Origin: Nematopogon swammerdamellus
Taxonomy: Eukaryota; Arthropoda; Insecta; Lepidoptera; Adelidae
Length of the DNA: 64,000 bases
NCBI GenBank assembly: GCA_946902875.1
Contig: OX336339.1
Span: 23,281,349-23,345,348, forward strand
Direction of reading: 5' to 3'
A program made the position numbers and the translations under genes. The notes below the pieces were generated by a model that saw only the letters and a program-made list of their open reading frames with translations, did not search any database and was not told where the DNA came from. Shown here one piece after another: positions 31,031 to 43,243 of this stretch. Every line of letters starts with the position of its first letter. Within the stretch, counting starts at the first letter, position 1.

Positions 31031-33818
31031 ACTAAAATGACGCTAAGATGAAGATATTTCGGCGTCTCTGTGAATTTGCTTTGCGCCCGCTTTGGGTAAG
31101 GGATTAATTAGCCCGGCGAAAATTGTTATGAGATCTTGGAAATATTTAATGAACTTTTGGGGTCTAATTAAAAAATATCTATTACATAAGGCGTTTTATT
31201 TACGCTGATGCTAAGTGTAGAGGGTTCTACGAGAATGTAAATAATAAATCATTTCGAATAGATGAACGTATTTAAATAGTTTTTTTTTTATTTCAAAATT
31301 ATGTATTTGCTGATATAGAAAGTAAGAATTTAAAAATCATGTTGAATCTGTGAAATAATTGTTATAGTTTGTGTGTGATAGTGTTATTTATAGTGTTATA
31401 ATTATTTGTTTCAAAATTAAGTTAAAATAAGTAAACACACAGATTCGGGAAATAATTAAATCAGGGTTATAAACTCACACAAATGTTGGAAATATAAAAC
31501 AAAATATAGAAGTAGATTATTCTTTCCTGCTGAAAGAGAGCAAACAGCCTGGCGGCTCGGCCGCCCCGCCCCTCCGCGCCGCCGCCGCAAAGGTAAACAG
31601 ACGTACACGTTCTCATTCATCAATAATAACGCCACACATCAGCCTGAGTAAAAACTTTTTCCGTGAATAATTTAGCAACCAAAACGCTTACGACTGGGCT
31701 ATAAAGCCGCTCGCAGAATCCGAAATAAAAGGTCTCGATCGTTCGAGCGAGCTACACTCGCCGAGTATAAACAGTAAGCAAGGGGGATATCCCGAATTTT
31801 CCTCTCGGCTCCAGCCCTTGGTCCCGCCCGCCCCGTGCGTACCTTCCTCCGCCCGCCCCGCCCCGCGCCCTGCCCTCGACACGCTCCGCGGGGGAGCAGC
31901 GGCGCGAGGGTGCGGTCGGGCGGGGCGGGGAAGCGATGGCCGAAGAGGGAGGGGGTGCGGTTGAATCGTCAGTAGTGGTGTGCGATTTTATTTGTCCTCG
32001 CTTTTTGCGCGGTGGAAATATCGTAAAATCACTTTCATTTCGACTCTTTTCGGCTCGATTGTGTCGACTACGCCGTCGATGCGACGCTGTACCGCGAGTG
32101 GAGCAAGACTACGACGAACCTTAACCTTAAGTCGGTTCCACAAGTTGACCAAGTGAGGCAAACATTTTAGTTTTATCTCGATCTAACAAATCAATTAAAG
32201 GGAGATGAAACTAATATTATTGCCTTACTTGACTACGTGTGGGTCCGGTTTTGTAAAGTAAAAATGTTACGCACGCATTATTTCGTATTTTAACCTCATG
32301 GTTTCCCACGTATTAAGAATATGCTTACATACATAATATTTCTTAGTTACCGACGGTTAATATTAAAAATATCTGCATAACATAAATTTTATTCATTTGT
32401 AAACTCTCTCAAAAAATGTGAGGTTCATATCGCGTTTCAACCTCCACTGTTTCCAAGACAATACGCGTACGTGCGTACCTTCTTGCCACCGTCCCCGCCG
32501 CGCCGTCGTCGCGTCGCCACCTATTCCTAGGAGGTTATGACCTACCTGCACCCTCTTAAGAACGGGGGAGAGCACCGCACCCTAACCTATTTAAATCCTT
32601 ATACGTAGGTACATATACTTACGTGAATATATGTGGACTCTTTTGCTACTATGTAAGTAAGTATGTAAGTGTTGAAAAAAAATATGATGTCGGTTTAATT
32701 TTTATGACAGAAGCATAACCTTTTTCTACGATTTATGTAAAACATTAATTTCCACTTCCCCCTTTTAATTCTGCGAAATATAAATTAAAGAGCAATTATT
32801 TTACGTGCTCCCTCTCAGTAACCTGTAAATAATTGCTTCTACAACCCACACAATTATTGCAATATCACTCGAACCTCGCACGCAGTTAATTTTCCACACG
32901 CACATCAACCAGCATTCTATTATTTCATCCTGCGACACTTGGGCGATCCTGGTTGCGGCACCACTGAGACGGCGGCCACCCCTCGGTTCGGACGAGTGGC
33001 TCTGGCGTTCATTACTCTGCGAGTGCGTAATTACTGGCAAACACACACAGAGCTAGCGTCGGGGGAAGAAGCGACATTCATAGTGGCTACATTCAGTAGG
33101 GATTTTTAAAGTGTTAATCAAACAGAATTCGCATACGTGACCGAAAAATTTAAACATAAAGCTATTTATGTCTTATCATTGTTTTAATTTTAGTCCTTAG
33201 ATATAATTGTATATTTTTGGTTACGACAATAGATTTTTTATTTTATATATATATATATTTTTTTGTAAACGTGTGTAGTTATTTATGCAGAGGTAAGTAT
33301 TGTACTTGGGGCTGATACGCACTTACAATTTGTCACTCGTATAATATATTATTTAAAATATCTAATAATTGTTTAGTTACCGTAATAATATTGTATCCAA
33401 TCATTCCATGTATAACTGCGGCAACGGCTGGCTCTGTGGGACCAAATGCCCCCGATGTTTGCGGCGAGTGATTATTCGCAGGAACACAATTTCGTAATGT
33501 CCGTCCTCGTCCGCCGCGTAACTCTCCTAATGCCATTTCAATTAAAATGACTCATTTCATAACAGCGCGACCCCCGCCGTTCCGCGCGGCAGTAAAACAA
33601 GCGTAATGACAGTGGAACTTCCGCCGAAACACGATGTTGTCAAATGTATACGAACGTGATATGAAATTTTTGGGGAACGGGATGAGAGAATGGCAGGTGT
33701 TGCCATTCGATCTCAGTTTTTATTTTATTTCTACTGGGATGGTAATGGCTTACATTCGTATGAAATTGCGTTTACGGGTGTTATGGTAATTCGTTTTTTT
33801 TTTATTATTTTCTAGTTC
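31031..33818. other. 2.8 kb low-repeat region upstream of the CELF/Bruno gene
   Basis: The longest stretch without recognisable mobile elements. GC-rich blocks at 31550-31590 and 31800-31950 alternate with AT-rich sequence. No credible exon; candidate upstream regulatory region by position only. Confidence 0.35.
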
Positions 33819-34260
33819 TTAGGGTTCCGTATCCGGTACGGGACCCTATTACTAAGCCTACGCCGTCTGTCTGTCCATCCGCCTGTCTGTCCCAGGGGTG
33901 TATTTCTTGAACCGTAATAGGTAGCCTTTTCAAATTTTCACAGAATATGTGCTATTATGGCCGATATAACAACAAATAAGAAAAATAAGAAAAAGTAAAA
34001 AATTCACGGGGGTTCCCAATTTCCCATAGAAGAAACGAAAAAAGTGCATGCGCACGCGCCATTTACCGAATAGATTGTGAAGCATATTAACTAATCATGA
34101 CATTTAACTAATATGAAGCATTTCATAACACGCCATCTAGATGGCGTGTTATTGAGAAAATTACATCGCTGCGCTGCGCACACTCGCTATGCGTGCAAGA
34201 AGAAAATGGCAACGGAACCCTCTGAGTGTGAACAACGTTCGCACTTAACAGCCTTTTATA
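33819..34260 (-). mobile_element. TGTC element, variant 5' end
   Basis: Terminal hairpin AGGGTTCCGTATCCGGTACG, (TGTC)n, body, then the variant end ACGGAACCCTCTGAGTGTGA and GTTCGCACTTAACAGCC. The variant is shared with fragments at 43565, 59095 and 63760. Confidence 0.75.
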
Positions 34261-35013
34261 ATTTAAAAACAAAGCAATGCAATATTAAATATTTTATTTA
34301 AAATAATTAACAATACGCTCGATAGGAATAATAAAAAGTTAAGAATAACAAAAATAATAATAATAAAAATATCCCGTCGCCGGTGGTGGAAACTACGTTT
34401 ATTTTTATATTAATTTTAGGTTTTAATTTTTAATAAAAAAAAATTATAATGTAAAATTGATATAAAAAGACACGTGTAAATGAATGGATGAAATAAAAAT
34501 ATAACGAGTCGTCGAATTTCTAACTTCTGAACTCCACAAATGCCAACGAAATAACATTTTAAAGCTGCGAATAATATTAAACAGCAACAAAAAATATTAT
34601 GTACCGTTCTACAAACCTTTTCTTTCATTTTTGCCAAAATGAGAATAATGAGTACACGATGCAAAAATTCTTTGCAAACTAAGCATAAGGCACGCGCCGC
34701 GCACCCAGTCTCCGACACGCGCGCTCTTTCACAAAGCCCGTTCGCCCGGTCACCTAACCCTCTTTCCAAAATCCAAGGTCGTTGAACCCCTTAGCCCTCC
34801 GAGCGCCGCGAGCGAAAGGGAGACGAGGCCCTAGCTAGTACTCAGATTGCGACCCATTTAAATCTTTGTAAAGAGTTTTAGAGATAGAAGCATCGATAGG
34901 CGAAGAGGAGTGATTTGCATTCGTTTAGTAGAGCACGGGGGTTTCAGATAATGTATGAAGTTTTGTTGGGCCTCTGGGGCGTTCAGCTTGCGAAAACTGA
35001 GAGTAGATAGTTT
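34261..35013. other. no gene recognised
   Basis: A 117-codon minus-strand frame (34416-34769) has no domain and is partly poly-hydrophobic from AT-rich sequence. Confidence 0.4.
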
Positions 35014-35072
35014 TTAGATTTCCGTAACCCGTGCGGAAGCCTATTACTAAGCCTACAATGTCTGTCTGTATC

Positions 35073-35103
<31 letters not shown>

Positions 35104-35420
35104 GTCTGTCTATCTGTCTCTCTGTCCGTCCGTCTGTCCGATGACTGTATCTTTAGAACCGTAATAACTAGCCGATTGAAATTTTCACACAATGTGTTAT
35201 TTTGACAAATAATAAAAAGTTGAAAAAGAAGGGGGATCCCTATACAATAAACGTGCTAAGAATCGGTTAGTAAATATTCACGCTACTAAATAATAGATTG
35301 CGCCAAGTAGTTTGCATCATTGCAAAAGATAGACGGATATGGTTTTTTTTTTGAAGGTATGGTATAGCGTATCTACGGAACCCTCCGTGCGCGAGTAAAA
35401 CTAGCATTTGACCAATTTTT
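35014..35420 (-). mobile_element. TGTC element, long microsatellite
   Basis: The (TGTC/TCTG)n run at 35061-35139 is the longest in the window. The ends are TTAGATTTCCGTAACCCGTG and ACTAGCATTTGACC. Confidence 0.75.
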
Positions 35421-35984
35421 ACCTTTATTTGCTACCATTTCAACCGAGTGAATGTCTACTTAATTGAAAAACACTATAGGTATTTGGAGAAATTCCAAAA
35501 ATATTCCAGTAATATGCCCCGAGCTTTCTAGTACGTATACGTAACATCGATAGAAAATACAAACATCTAGGCATTGACCAGCGTAAACAAGAGTGCTAAC
35601 AAGCCGAGAAAAATGATCAAATTTTCTCGAAAAAGGTCGTACAAACGTTATGTTGGCTCAAATAAGATCGGATCGGCTCAGTTAGGCCGCGGCGCGTCCC
35701 CTGACATTTGGTTGGTTGTTATTTCTGCTGATATTGAACTTGCTTCGTTTATTTATTTAGGTGCGGTGGCGACAAGTTCAAACCAATAATAACAGTAAAT
35801 TATTGGTTTCCGCCGCGCACGCGATGTACTGGAAAGGCCGGTGGGCGGAACATTGAAACATTGTAGGTAGTCTTTTCTGTACTTGTATGTATAGAAAAAA
35901 TCGACATATGACAACGTTCATGTTATCGTAATCTAGCTATGCGTTGAATATTGGGCACTTTGGGCACAGCCACCCGTGCCGGTT
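35421..35984. other. no gene recognised
   Basis: Nothing beyond short frames. Confidence 0.4.
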
Positions 35985-36336
35985 GTCCATAAAAAACATA
36001 TTCGCGATCCCGCCGTCCCCTTTCCACCTCCGCACAACGCGCACTGGGCAGAGATTGCATCCCTATACGCTGGACTTACCACGGATGCGTACCAATCGGT
36101 TCTGCAGATCTTTTTTTCCACAGAACTGGTAAACTCTGGAACGCTCTCCCTGTCCACATATTTCCCCCGAAGTGTAGTCTCGGGTCCTTCAAGAGAGGCG
36201 TGAATAGGCACGTGTCAGGCCGGCATGGCATTCGCAACCCCCCCCCCCCCCCCCGTACGATCGAACGTCAATGGGCGTCGTTAGACACCTTATGGGTGGC
36301 TCGGCGCCACATGTCGCGCTTTCTATAAAAAAAAAT
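35985..36336 (+). pseudogene. CR1/Jockey-like LINE, end of reverse transcriptase and 3' end
   Basis: Plus-strand LINE remnant. Conceptual reading gives a block like HPYTLDLPRMRTNRF, then after one frameshift FFHRTGKLWNALPVHIFP and LGSFKRGVNRHVSGRHG, the usual C-terminal signature (FF-RT-LWN-LP-FP---LG-FKR-VN-H) of CR1/Jockey-type reverse transcriptases. The 3' end carries a C17 tract (36238-36254) and a conserved closing segment ending TATAAAAAAAA. The same closing segment occurs alone at about 1790, 12690 and 22416. Confidence 0.75.
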
Positions 36337-37024
36337 TCAAAATGCAAAACATAATTTATGAAAATGTGAGTAAATTTTCTTAGTTTCTGTTTTAATTAGG
36401 TAAATAAATCCATAATCAATAATAATAATAATAAATAAAGCCCATTTTCTACAAACGTGTAACGTACGTCAATTAGTATCTTTATAACTCGAGAACCGCT
36501 TTATAGATTTACATACGGTTTTCACTCTTACATTTTGTCGGTTCTTCAGATGGCTTTAGGCTATAAAATATAACGCTACGTCATCGGCGGCCTCAGCTGT
36601 GAGCAAAAAGTCACGCGAAGCTAAACCGCGGACTAAAGCTAGTACTGTATAATTAACTAATCAATTAAATTATCACTGGAATGTTAGGGTCTGGTCTAAG
36701 TCGCTAAGTCTCGGTTAACTTTTATCTGCCGGTTGAAGTAATACTTCAACGTTTACGTTTTAGCGGAAGGTGGTGGGATCGGCGCTAAATGGTGTAACTT
36801 CATTAGTCAAGAAATACATAATCACCTGTAAAATTACTCATGTATCGATTTGCCTTGCAATATCTCAACAGATGTTAGCAGAAGTAAATAGGTACCTCAA
36901 ATAGTCTTCTAACTAAGTTAGTCCCAGTTAGGACTTGGGCAAGTACTTGCGCACGTCCAAACTTTCGTTATACATCACGAAGGATACAACCGCAAGTCCG
37001 TAGGATATACTGACCGAATGAAAT
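36337..37024. other. unassigned, with a repeat-end fragment
   Basis: AACTCGAGAACCGCTTTATA and GTCACGCGAAGCTAAACCGC (36480-36640) resemble a decayed end of the GCGGCTTCGCTCGC type. Confidence 0.35.
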
Positions 37025-37256
37025 AGAGAAAAGGAGTCGGGGGACCGCTAAGTAAATTCCCGCGCAGCTCTGAGTTTTTAAATTTTATTTACTTAGCGGT
37101 CCCCCGACTTCTTTAAGTAAGTAAATGGAAATTATTTTTGACTTTTTAAGGGTCGGGGTTTTTTTTTAATTTGTTATTTAAATTCTATTTCAAGCTTTTT
37201 AAAAAAAAACCGCATGCACATCGGTTCACTTTTTAAGATAATTAATTTTTTGATTA
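37025..37256 (-). mobile_element. AACCCCCGAC element, 3' palindromic part
   Basis: Reverse-oriented copy of the end module: GTCGGGGGACCGCTAAGTAA ... TTACTTAGCGGTCCCCCGAC around an asymmetric loop, then CTTTTTAAGGGTCGGGG and the stretch matching 55255-55320 in reverse. Confidence 0.75.
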
Positions 37257-37258
37257 CT

Positions 37259-37304
37259 TAGGCTTAGTAATAGGCTTACGTACGAGATACGGAAACCTAA
37301 AAAG
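37259..37304 (+). mobile_element. TGTC element terminal stub
   Basis: Only TAGGCTTAGTAATAGGCTTA and TACGAGATACGGAAACCTAA remain. Confidence 0.65.
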
Positions 37305-38024
37305 ATATTGCGATTACGAATAATACGTAACATGCTTTGAAATTCTGATGAATTTTGGTAGGATAGTTCAATTAAATTTAAAATAATATATTTGCTTCCA
37401 ATTTGGTTTCTACGTTCACTATGCAGAACAATAATGTACTATTTTTTTTATTTTTCATTTATTATATCCTTACATATTTAAAACTTATATAATAGAACAT
37501 ACATATTTTATACATATTTAAAACTTATATAATAGAAACCAATAAGAAGAATGAGTTAAGAAATATTTTTCAAAAAGTATTAAATATTGTAAAACATTTC
37601 TCGCAACAAATTAACGCGCCGAACATTAAGATGGGAGAAAAGCCCAGCCACATTATCCTAGGTCATCCTGTCCGACCTTCATTCAACGTCTCCCAGCGAT
37701 TCGCCTAGTCATTCCCGTTCAAACATCTGCTCGTTCATATCCATGGTACGTTTTCTATTGATCGGACCGTCCAATAATCTGCTTCTAAAGATTTTGTTTT
37801 TATTTGGAATATTGTCCGAATTCAGTTTTCATTTTGAACATAACATAATTTAACTACCTATCTTGCTCTATTCAGCGAGTTTTCATGTGTAAACATCTAT
37901 ATACCCAGGAATTTTAAAGTGCTGCTGGAGTGAATTGCGATTTGGTAACAATGACACCTACTACAGCGCCTCGCACGCAGAGAGTGATTGAATCGATCTG
38001 TGGTGGATTTTATTATAAAATAGC
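37305..38024. other. no gene recognised
   Basis: Includes a local duplication of ACATATTTAAAACTTATATA at about 37472 and 37513. Confidence 0.4.
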
Positions 38025-38345
38025 TTTTGCCCGCGGCTTCGCTCGCTTGAAATTCGTATGAAAAGTAGAAAGTAAGTAAGTACATACGAACCTTTATTTC
38101 AGCGCGCGGAACAATTCGGTTTGTATAAGAGCCACATTTTTAGCCTCATTTAGCCACAAACATTTAGCCTATCGAATTCGAATGATCGGTTTAAGAGTTA
38201 TGGAGGAACATACATACATACATACAGAAAAGATTTCTCAAAATCGTCAATTTAGTTTTAGTATCATACATAGAGTCTACAAACGCAATATCTCATAAAA
38301 GAAAGTATTATTATTAGTATTGATTATTTACATTTGTAAGTTCAG
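38025..38345 (-). mobile_element. GCGGCTTCGCTCGC-family element
   Basis: TAGCTTTTGCCCGCGGCTTC opens the copy. It continues with GGAACAATTCGGTTTGTA, a (CATA)n run and AATATCTCATAAAAGAAAG to ATTAGTATTGATT. Matching reverse copies are at 40517 and 60286. A known lepidopteran repeat type; class left open. Confidence 0.65.
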
Positions 38346-38937
38346 GAAAAGCTTATTTATTTCCCAATTTAGATTTTGGCTATTAATTGCGTCTCTTTTC
38401 CGAATACAGTTTACATGCGACCTCAAAATATAACAAAGAGTGGGCTTTTATCTCAATACACCGAAACCTTTTGAAATTGAAATCTATAAATCATGATAGG
38501 ATTTCTCGTAAGCTTCGTAAAAGATCACATTACGCACTATATCAATCAAGATCAGTAAATCCCGTTTCGTTCTTCCGATACGGACGCCGCACGAATACAT
38601 ACACACTTATTTGTCGCACATAGGTCACAAGTTAGCTACCAACACACACGCGCCGAGATTCTGAGATCGCGCGGTACATAATTGACTATCTTCTTGATCG
38701 TGTGCTCTTTGCCAAGTTATCTACCCTACTTATACATGTATTTGGGTGAAACCAAGCTCCGTTTATAGGGTAGAGAGCAGGAAAACGATAGAGCTGACAG
38801 GGAGCGAACTTTCGTGTCACAGACGTAAACATGTTTTTGCTTTTATAGATGGAGCAATTTGCCGGTAAAATATGATCTTGAACTTTTTATAGCACTTTTT
38901 CTGTCAGTAAATGAGTGTAATCTAACAAGTGATTGTT
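38346..38937. other. no gene recognised
   Basis: Non-repetitive, no domain. Confidence 0.4.
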
Positions 38938-39257
38938 TTAGAGTTCCATATCCGGTACGGGACCCTATTACTAAGCCTACGCCGTCTGTCTGTCTGTCTG
39001 TCTGTCCGAGCGCTGTATCTCTTGAGCTATAATATGTAGCCCGTTGAAATTGTCACAGAATATGTGTTATTTTATAAATAACAATATAACCGATATAACA
39101 ACAAATAATAAAAATAATAAAGCGTAAAAAATTCACGGGAGTAACCATAAAAGAAGCTAAAAATCTTCCGAAAGCAGTATGAAGCAGCGCTGACCACGAC
39201 ATGGCGATACGGAACCCTCGGTGCGCGAGTTCGACTCGCATTTGGCCGGTTTTTTTG
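38938..39257 (-). mobile_element. TGTC element
   Basis: From AGAGTTCCATATCCGGTACG to TTCGACTCGCATTTGGCCGG; a SINE begins about 20 bp beyond. Confidence 0.8.
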
Positions 39258-39277
39258 TGTTTCATTATCTTCTTTTT

Positions 39278-39514
39278 GTCAGCCTCAATAGCTCAGTGGT
39301 GCGATCGGTCGACTGTTGTTCATGATTATAAGCACACCTAGGCGCAGTGGCACCTAATTCATAATCATGTGTTATGGGTTGACATGTTTTAAGAATATCA
39401 TGTTTTGAGAATGATGTTTTGAGATTACGATGATTTGAGAATATGGTATTCAGCGCCTGAGGGCACAGATGTTGTAGGTGATGTAGCTAGCCCTGTCAGT
39501 TTCCACTAAAAAAA
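39278..39514 (+). mobile_element. composite SINE copy, internally rearranged
   Basis: It starts with the tRNA-like head (GTCAGCCTCAATAGCTCAGT) and ends with the SINE tail and A-run. The middle is replaced by a short array of TGTTTTGAGAAT-like units (39390-39450). It directly follows a TGTC element. Confidence 0.7.
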
Positions 39515-39852
39515 TCTTATTTATATACGAAGACACGTACGTATAATACTCGTATATCTTGCAAACATCTTGCAAACAAAGTGTAGATGTCTACATGGCA
39601 GTAACCACAAGTGACCAGTGGTTCCATATAGCGCGTCGACCCGACTCTATTCCGGTCCGTGGGGTCCTCCCTAAATATTGAGTGGTATATGAGGGAGGGT
39701 GAACGGGGCGCGGGGCGGGGGTGTAAGTGACGACCGGCGGCGCGGGACGGGAAGAGGGGAGAGTGATACGGTGCGGAGACTTCGAACGACGAGATATTGA
39801 TTTCTCCGTTTTATTCTAAAACTGCTCGCCAAATGAACATTTAATTGGACAT
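39515..39852. other. no gene recognised
   Basis: GC-rich at 39700-39780; otherwise nothing. Confidence 0.4.
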
Positions 39853-40260
39853 GCTTAAGACGATACCCATAGCTGGCTGCTTTGCATAGAAAAAGGTTGT
39901 AAGTCGGTGTTGTTTTTTAATTTTAAAAAAATTATGGCAATAGAATTTAAGAATCTACAACAATAGAGTTCTGTACTTGTGGTTTAGTTATTTATCAGTG
40001 CAATAAAAAATTCGTTTTATTCATTCACTTTTGCGTAAGATGAAAAAAATTATTTAGTTTAGATTTTTTTCATCTGACACAAAAGTTAATAAAAAAAAAT
40101 ATGTTTTTATTGCACTGATAAATAACTAAACCACAAGCACAGAACTCAATTGTTGTAGATTTTTAAACTTTATTACCATAAATTTTTTTTTATTAAAAAA
40201 CAACACCGACTTACGACTTTGTTCTATGCAAAGCAGCGAGTTATGGGTATCGTCTTAAGC
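39853..40260. repeat. long inverted repeat, about 200-bp arms
   Basis: Left GCTTAAGACGATACCCATAG and right CTATGGGT-like ATGGGTATCGTCTTAAGC close a 408-bp foldback. Inside, GTTGTAAGTCGGTGTTGTTT pairs with AAACAACACCGACTTACGAC, with several mismatches and a short central loop. Confidence 0.85.
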
Positions 40261-40516
40261 ACTGTACGCACTAAATAATTAAATATTTTAATAATTTTTG
40301 TTATCTACATACCGTTTCACAATAAAATATTTCTAAATCATGGCCACTCTTTGTTCGTTGGCCTACGCTACTGGGCAGAACTAAATACATAGTATTCAGC
40401 CTAGTAGCGATATTTTATTCAAAATAACTCAGATTTAATATTCGAATTAATATGAATCTGAATCTGCTAAGTAATATATTTTGTTAATTGTTGCCTTAGG
40501 AACACACTTTCAATCA

Positions 40517-40905
40517 ATACTAATAATATGGGATGGTCATGGAGTAAGTTACTTTGTTTTATAAGATATTGCTTTAGTAAACTCTATGTTTGATACTGGA
40601 ACTAAATTGACGATTTTAAAAATATTATCTGTATGTATGTATGTTCCTCCATAACTGTTCACCTTTCATCCGAATTCGATGAGACTTGCATAAGCACATT
40701 AAATTAAAAACCTATCCTGTGTCACTTATAGTTAGATTTTAATATACTTGACACAGGATAGGCTAAAAATAAAAGCTAAGATGTGGCTATCATACAAACC
40801 GAATTGTTCCGCGCGCCGAAATAAAAGTACAGTAGCAGGCTTACTTACTTTCTTCTTTTTAAATACGAATTTCACGCGAGCGAAGCCGCGGGCAAAAGCT
40901 AATAT
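40517..40905 (+). mobile_element. GCGGCTTCGCTCGC-family element
   Basis: From CAATACTAATAATATGGGAT through a TATGTATGTATG run and CAAACCGAATTGTTCCGCGC to CGCGAGCGAAGCCGCGGGCA. An inserted inverted pair (CCTATCCTGTGTCA/TGACACAGGATAGG) lies at 40712-40763. Confidence 0.65.
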
Positions 40906-41288
40906 TATATAAAAACAGTATATAGTACCAACCCCCTCTGCACTTTAACAAAATATTATACAGGCATATAATTGTGTATAGTGCAAGAAAATGTAAATTA
41001 AAAATGTCCTGTTTTTACTCTATAAAATAAATTTAAAAATAATACAAGGAGTCAGCCTGCCTCCGCCCGCGTCACAAGAAAGTACGATACAGCCACCGCG
41101 CCGCGCCGCCTATGAGCAAAAAGATGAAGGGCAGAGACGACGGTTTAGCCTTGGGGTAAAGTGTTGAGATAAAATCGATACCTTGCACGCACTCCCTTCC
41201 CTCCTTAGCGAGTAAACTGTGCGGGCATCTACCAAGGAAGTCCATACTATAGATACGTCATTTTGATACAATGCGTTCAAACATGTTA
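40906..41288. other. no gene recognised
   Basis: Nothing recognised. Confidence 0.4.
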
Positions 41289-41332
41289 GGTAGATAGATA
41301 GATAGATAAATCGATAGACAGATAGAGAGAAA
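41289..41332. repeat. GATA/GACA microsatellite
   Basis: AGATAGATAGATAGATAAAT and GACAGATAGAGAG. Confidence 0.85.
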
Positions 41333-41509
41333 TCTTTTTTTTTTTTCACCAGCGAATAGGGCTAAAGATTCAAAGGGGCAACGCGGCTAGTGTTTTGGGT
41401 ACGGTGGGGGAGTCGGCGCAGATGGTGATTTTTCTTTTATTTAATAGGTACTAAATTTAATTTTATTTCATTGTTATTGTGTAATTAAATCAAAATAAAT
41501 GAAAAAAAA

Positions 41510-41660
41510 AAGATAGAGACATAGTAGATAGACAGATAGATAGACAGAAAGACAGACAGATGGACGGACAGCCAAACGGACAGACAGACGGACAGACAGA
41601 TAGAAATACAAACAGACAGAAATACATACAGATAAACAGCTAGATAGATATAAATTCTTT
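41510..41660. repeat. GATA/GACA/GACG microsatellite
   Basis: Interrupted GATAGATAGACAGAAAGACA and GGACAGACAGACGGACAGAC runs, probably from a decayed TGTC-type element; no flanking ends found. Confidence 0.8.
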
Positions 41661-41952
41661 ATTTTTACAAATTTATTTAATTTAAATAAATACATATTCG
41701 AAAAATTAAAATTTTTGCGCACTCTCCTTTCATCTCGTCGACAAGTTAATCCCTTTTCTATCTGTTTTAATATTATAGTATCTACCTGTCTCCTGCACCG
41801 TGCTGCCTGTGCTAAACAAATCCAATCTCGTCTTGGGAAATATATTTCACACCCTCTTTTATAAACATAAAATATTATAGTCCTCGTAATGGGAAAGGTT
41901 TTAGGACTGTAAGTATTTTATGCACAACGTTTTTTTTAATATTGTATTGTTT

Positions 41953-42440
41953 TCAGTCAGTCAGTCAGTCAGTCAGTCAGCGTGTAAGCGTCCACTGCTG
42001 GACATACGCCTCTCCAATTTTCCTCCAGTCCTCCCGGCCTTCAGCGGTACGGAACCACTGCTTTCCGCCGACGTACTTGATGTCGTCGTCCCACCTGGCG
42101 GGTGGTCTTCCCACACTCCGTTTTCCTGTCCACGGCCGCCAGTGTAGGACACGGTTACTCCAGCGGTCGTCGTCTCTTCGGCTGACGTGCCCAGCCCATT
42201 GCCACTTGAGCTTAGCCACCCGGTATCCAATATCGACTACTTTGGTGCGTCGGCGGATTGCCTCGTTACGCACCATATCACGTAGCGTTATTCCCAGCAT
42301 GGCTCGCTCCATTGCTCGCTGGGCAACTTTCAACCTTTGGACAACACCGACCGTCAGCGTCCACGTTTCACACCCGTACGTCATAACCGGGAGGACACAC
42401 TGGTCATATATACGGGTTTTTAAATTTTGTATTGTTTTAT
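41953..42440 (-). pseudogene. RTE-like LINE, reverse transcriptase C-terminal region with (CTGA)n tail
   Basis: The 5'-truncated 3' end of a non-LTR retrotransposon on the minus strand. About 150 codons are open without a break. Recognisable blocks in order are LPVMTYGCETWTL, the RLKVAQRAMERAMLG region, RRRTKVVDIGYRVAKLKWQW, AGHVSRR, WSNRVLHWRPW, RSVGRPPARWDDDI and GEAYVQQW. These are typical of the C-terminal part of RTE-type endonuclease/reverse transcriptases. The catalytic RT core and endonuclease are missing. The stop codon TGA lies inside a run of (CTGA)n at 41954-41980, so there is essentially no 3'UTR. A degraded SINE fragment sits just beyond the 5' break. The low level of damage suggests a fairly recent insertion. 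Confidence 0.85.
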
Positions 42441-42597
42441 TTATGTAAATTACATTATCTTTATTATTACTTATATTATTTTGTCGTAAGTTTAAGTGAA
42501 AGTACACATTTCGATTCACATTAGGGTCTAAAGAATAAAAAAATAAATTAACAAATTCAAAAGTAATGTGTAATGAAATAATTATATACGTCCACAT

Positions 42598-42715
42598 CAG
42601 TGTAGCCGGCCGACCAAAGGACATGACTGACATGGCGCCTAGTTCACCAAGGTGACATCACAGGTGTTGTAGGTGATATCGGTACCCATCCATGTAAGTA
42701 AAGTACCATAAAACA
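42598..42715 (+). mobile_element. composite SINE fragment, degraded
   Basis: CAGTGTAGCCGGCCGACCAA and CAGGTGTTGTAGGTGATAT show it is an old, damaged tail. It lies beyond the 5' break of the RTE-like copy. Confidence 0.6.
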
Positions 42716-43243
42716 TGAAAAAAAAATTAATATTTGGCATTCTTTTATTATAGGAACAAAATTGTATTTAAAATTGTAGTAAATATATTTATTCACTGAA
42801 AATAAAAAAAAATAGGTCAAGTTCCTCTACTGTTAGCGAAATAATTCAACGTACACTCATTTATATTTTCAGTGTGATGCATAATATGGAAAGGAAAAAC
42901 TCACATCACAAAGATGGAACTAAATTAAAACTCTACGCTTTTCATATTTCAGAAAAGAATATTCCATTCCCCAAAATACTCACTGGAAAATTAAGTTGAA
43001 ATTTTCTAACATTTCCGAGAAGAAAGTGGTAGGTAGTACAAGATTTAAGTAAACTGGAGGTTATTCTTTGTCACGGAGACTACACGACTACGCGGTGCGC
43101 GGTGATCCACTCACCAAACAGGAAAATGTAGGAAACTCTCGCCCACTTCACAGGTACGGATACCCCATTCGATTTTCTGTTCGAGGGAGAACGGATTTCT
43201 TAATTGAATGGATTAACATAACCAAGGTTCCAATAAGTTTAGC
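42716..43243. other. no gene recognised
   Basis: AT-rich, nothing recognised. Confidence 0.4.

Noticed and set aside
34416..34769. 117-codon minus-strand membrane-protein-like frame
   Set aside because: The hydrophobic stretch comes from AT-rich sequence; no start context, splice signals or family signature support it.
37025..37256. Apparent flip of the loop between palindromic arms, compared with 52617-52780
   Set aside because: At first sight the loop is inverted while the right flank stays the same. Comparison of the sequence beyond the arm with 55255-55320 shows the whole element at 37 kb is in reverse orientation; the arms simply look alike from both sides.
41977..42633. Complete 218-codon host protein
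   Set aside because: Only the C-terminal about 150 codons are RTE-like reverse transcriptase; the N-terminal part reads through AT-rich flank and a SINE fragment.
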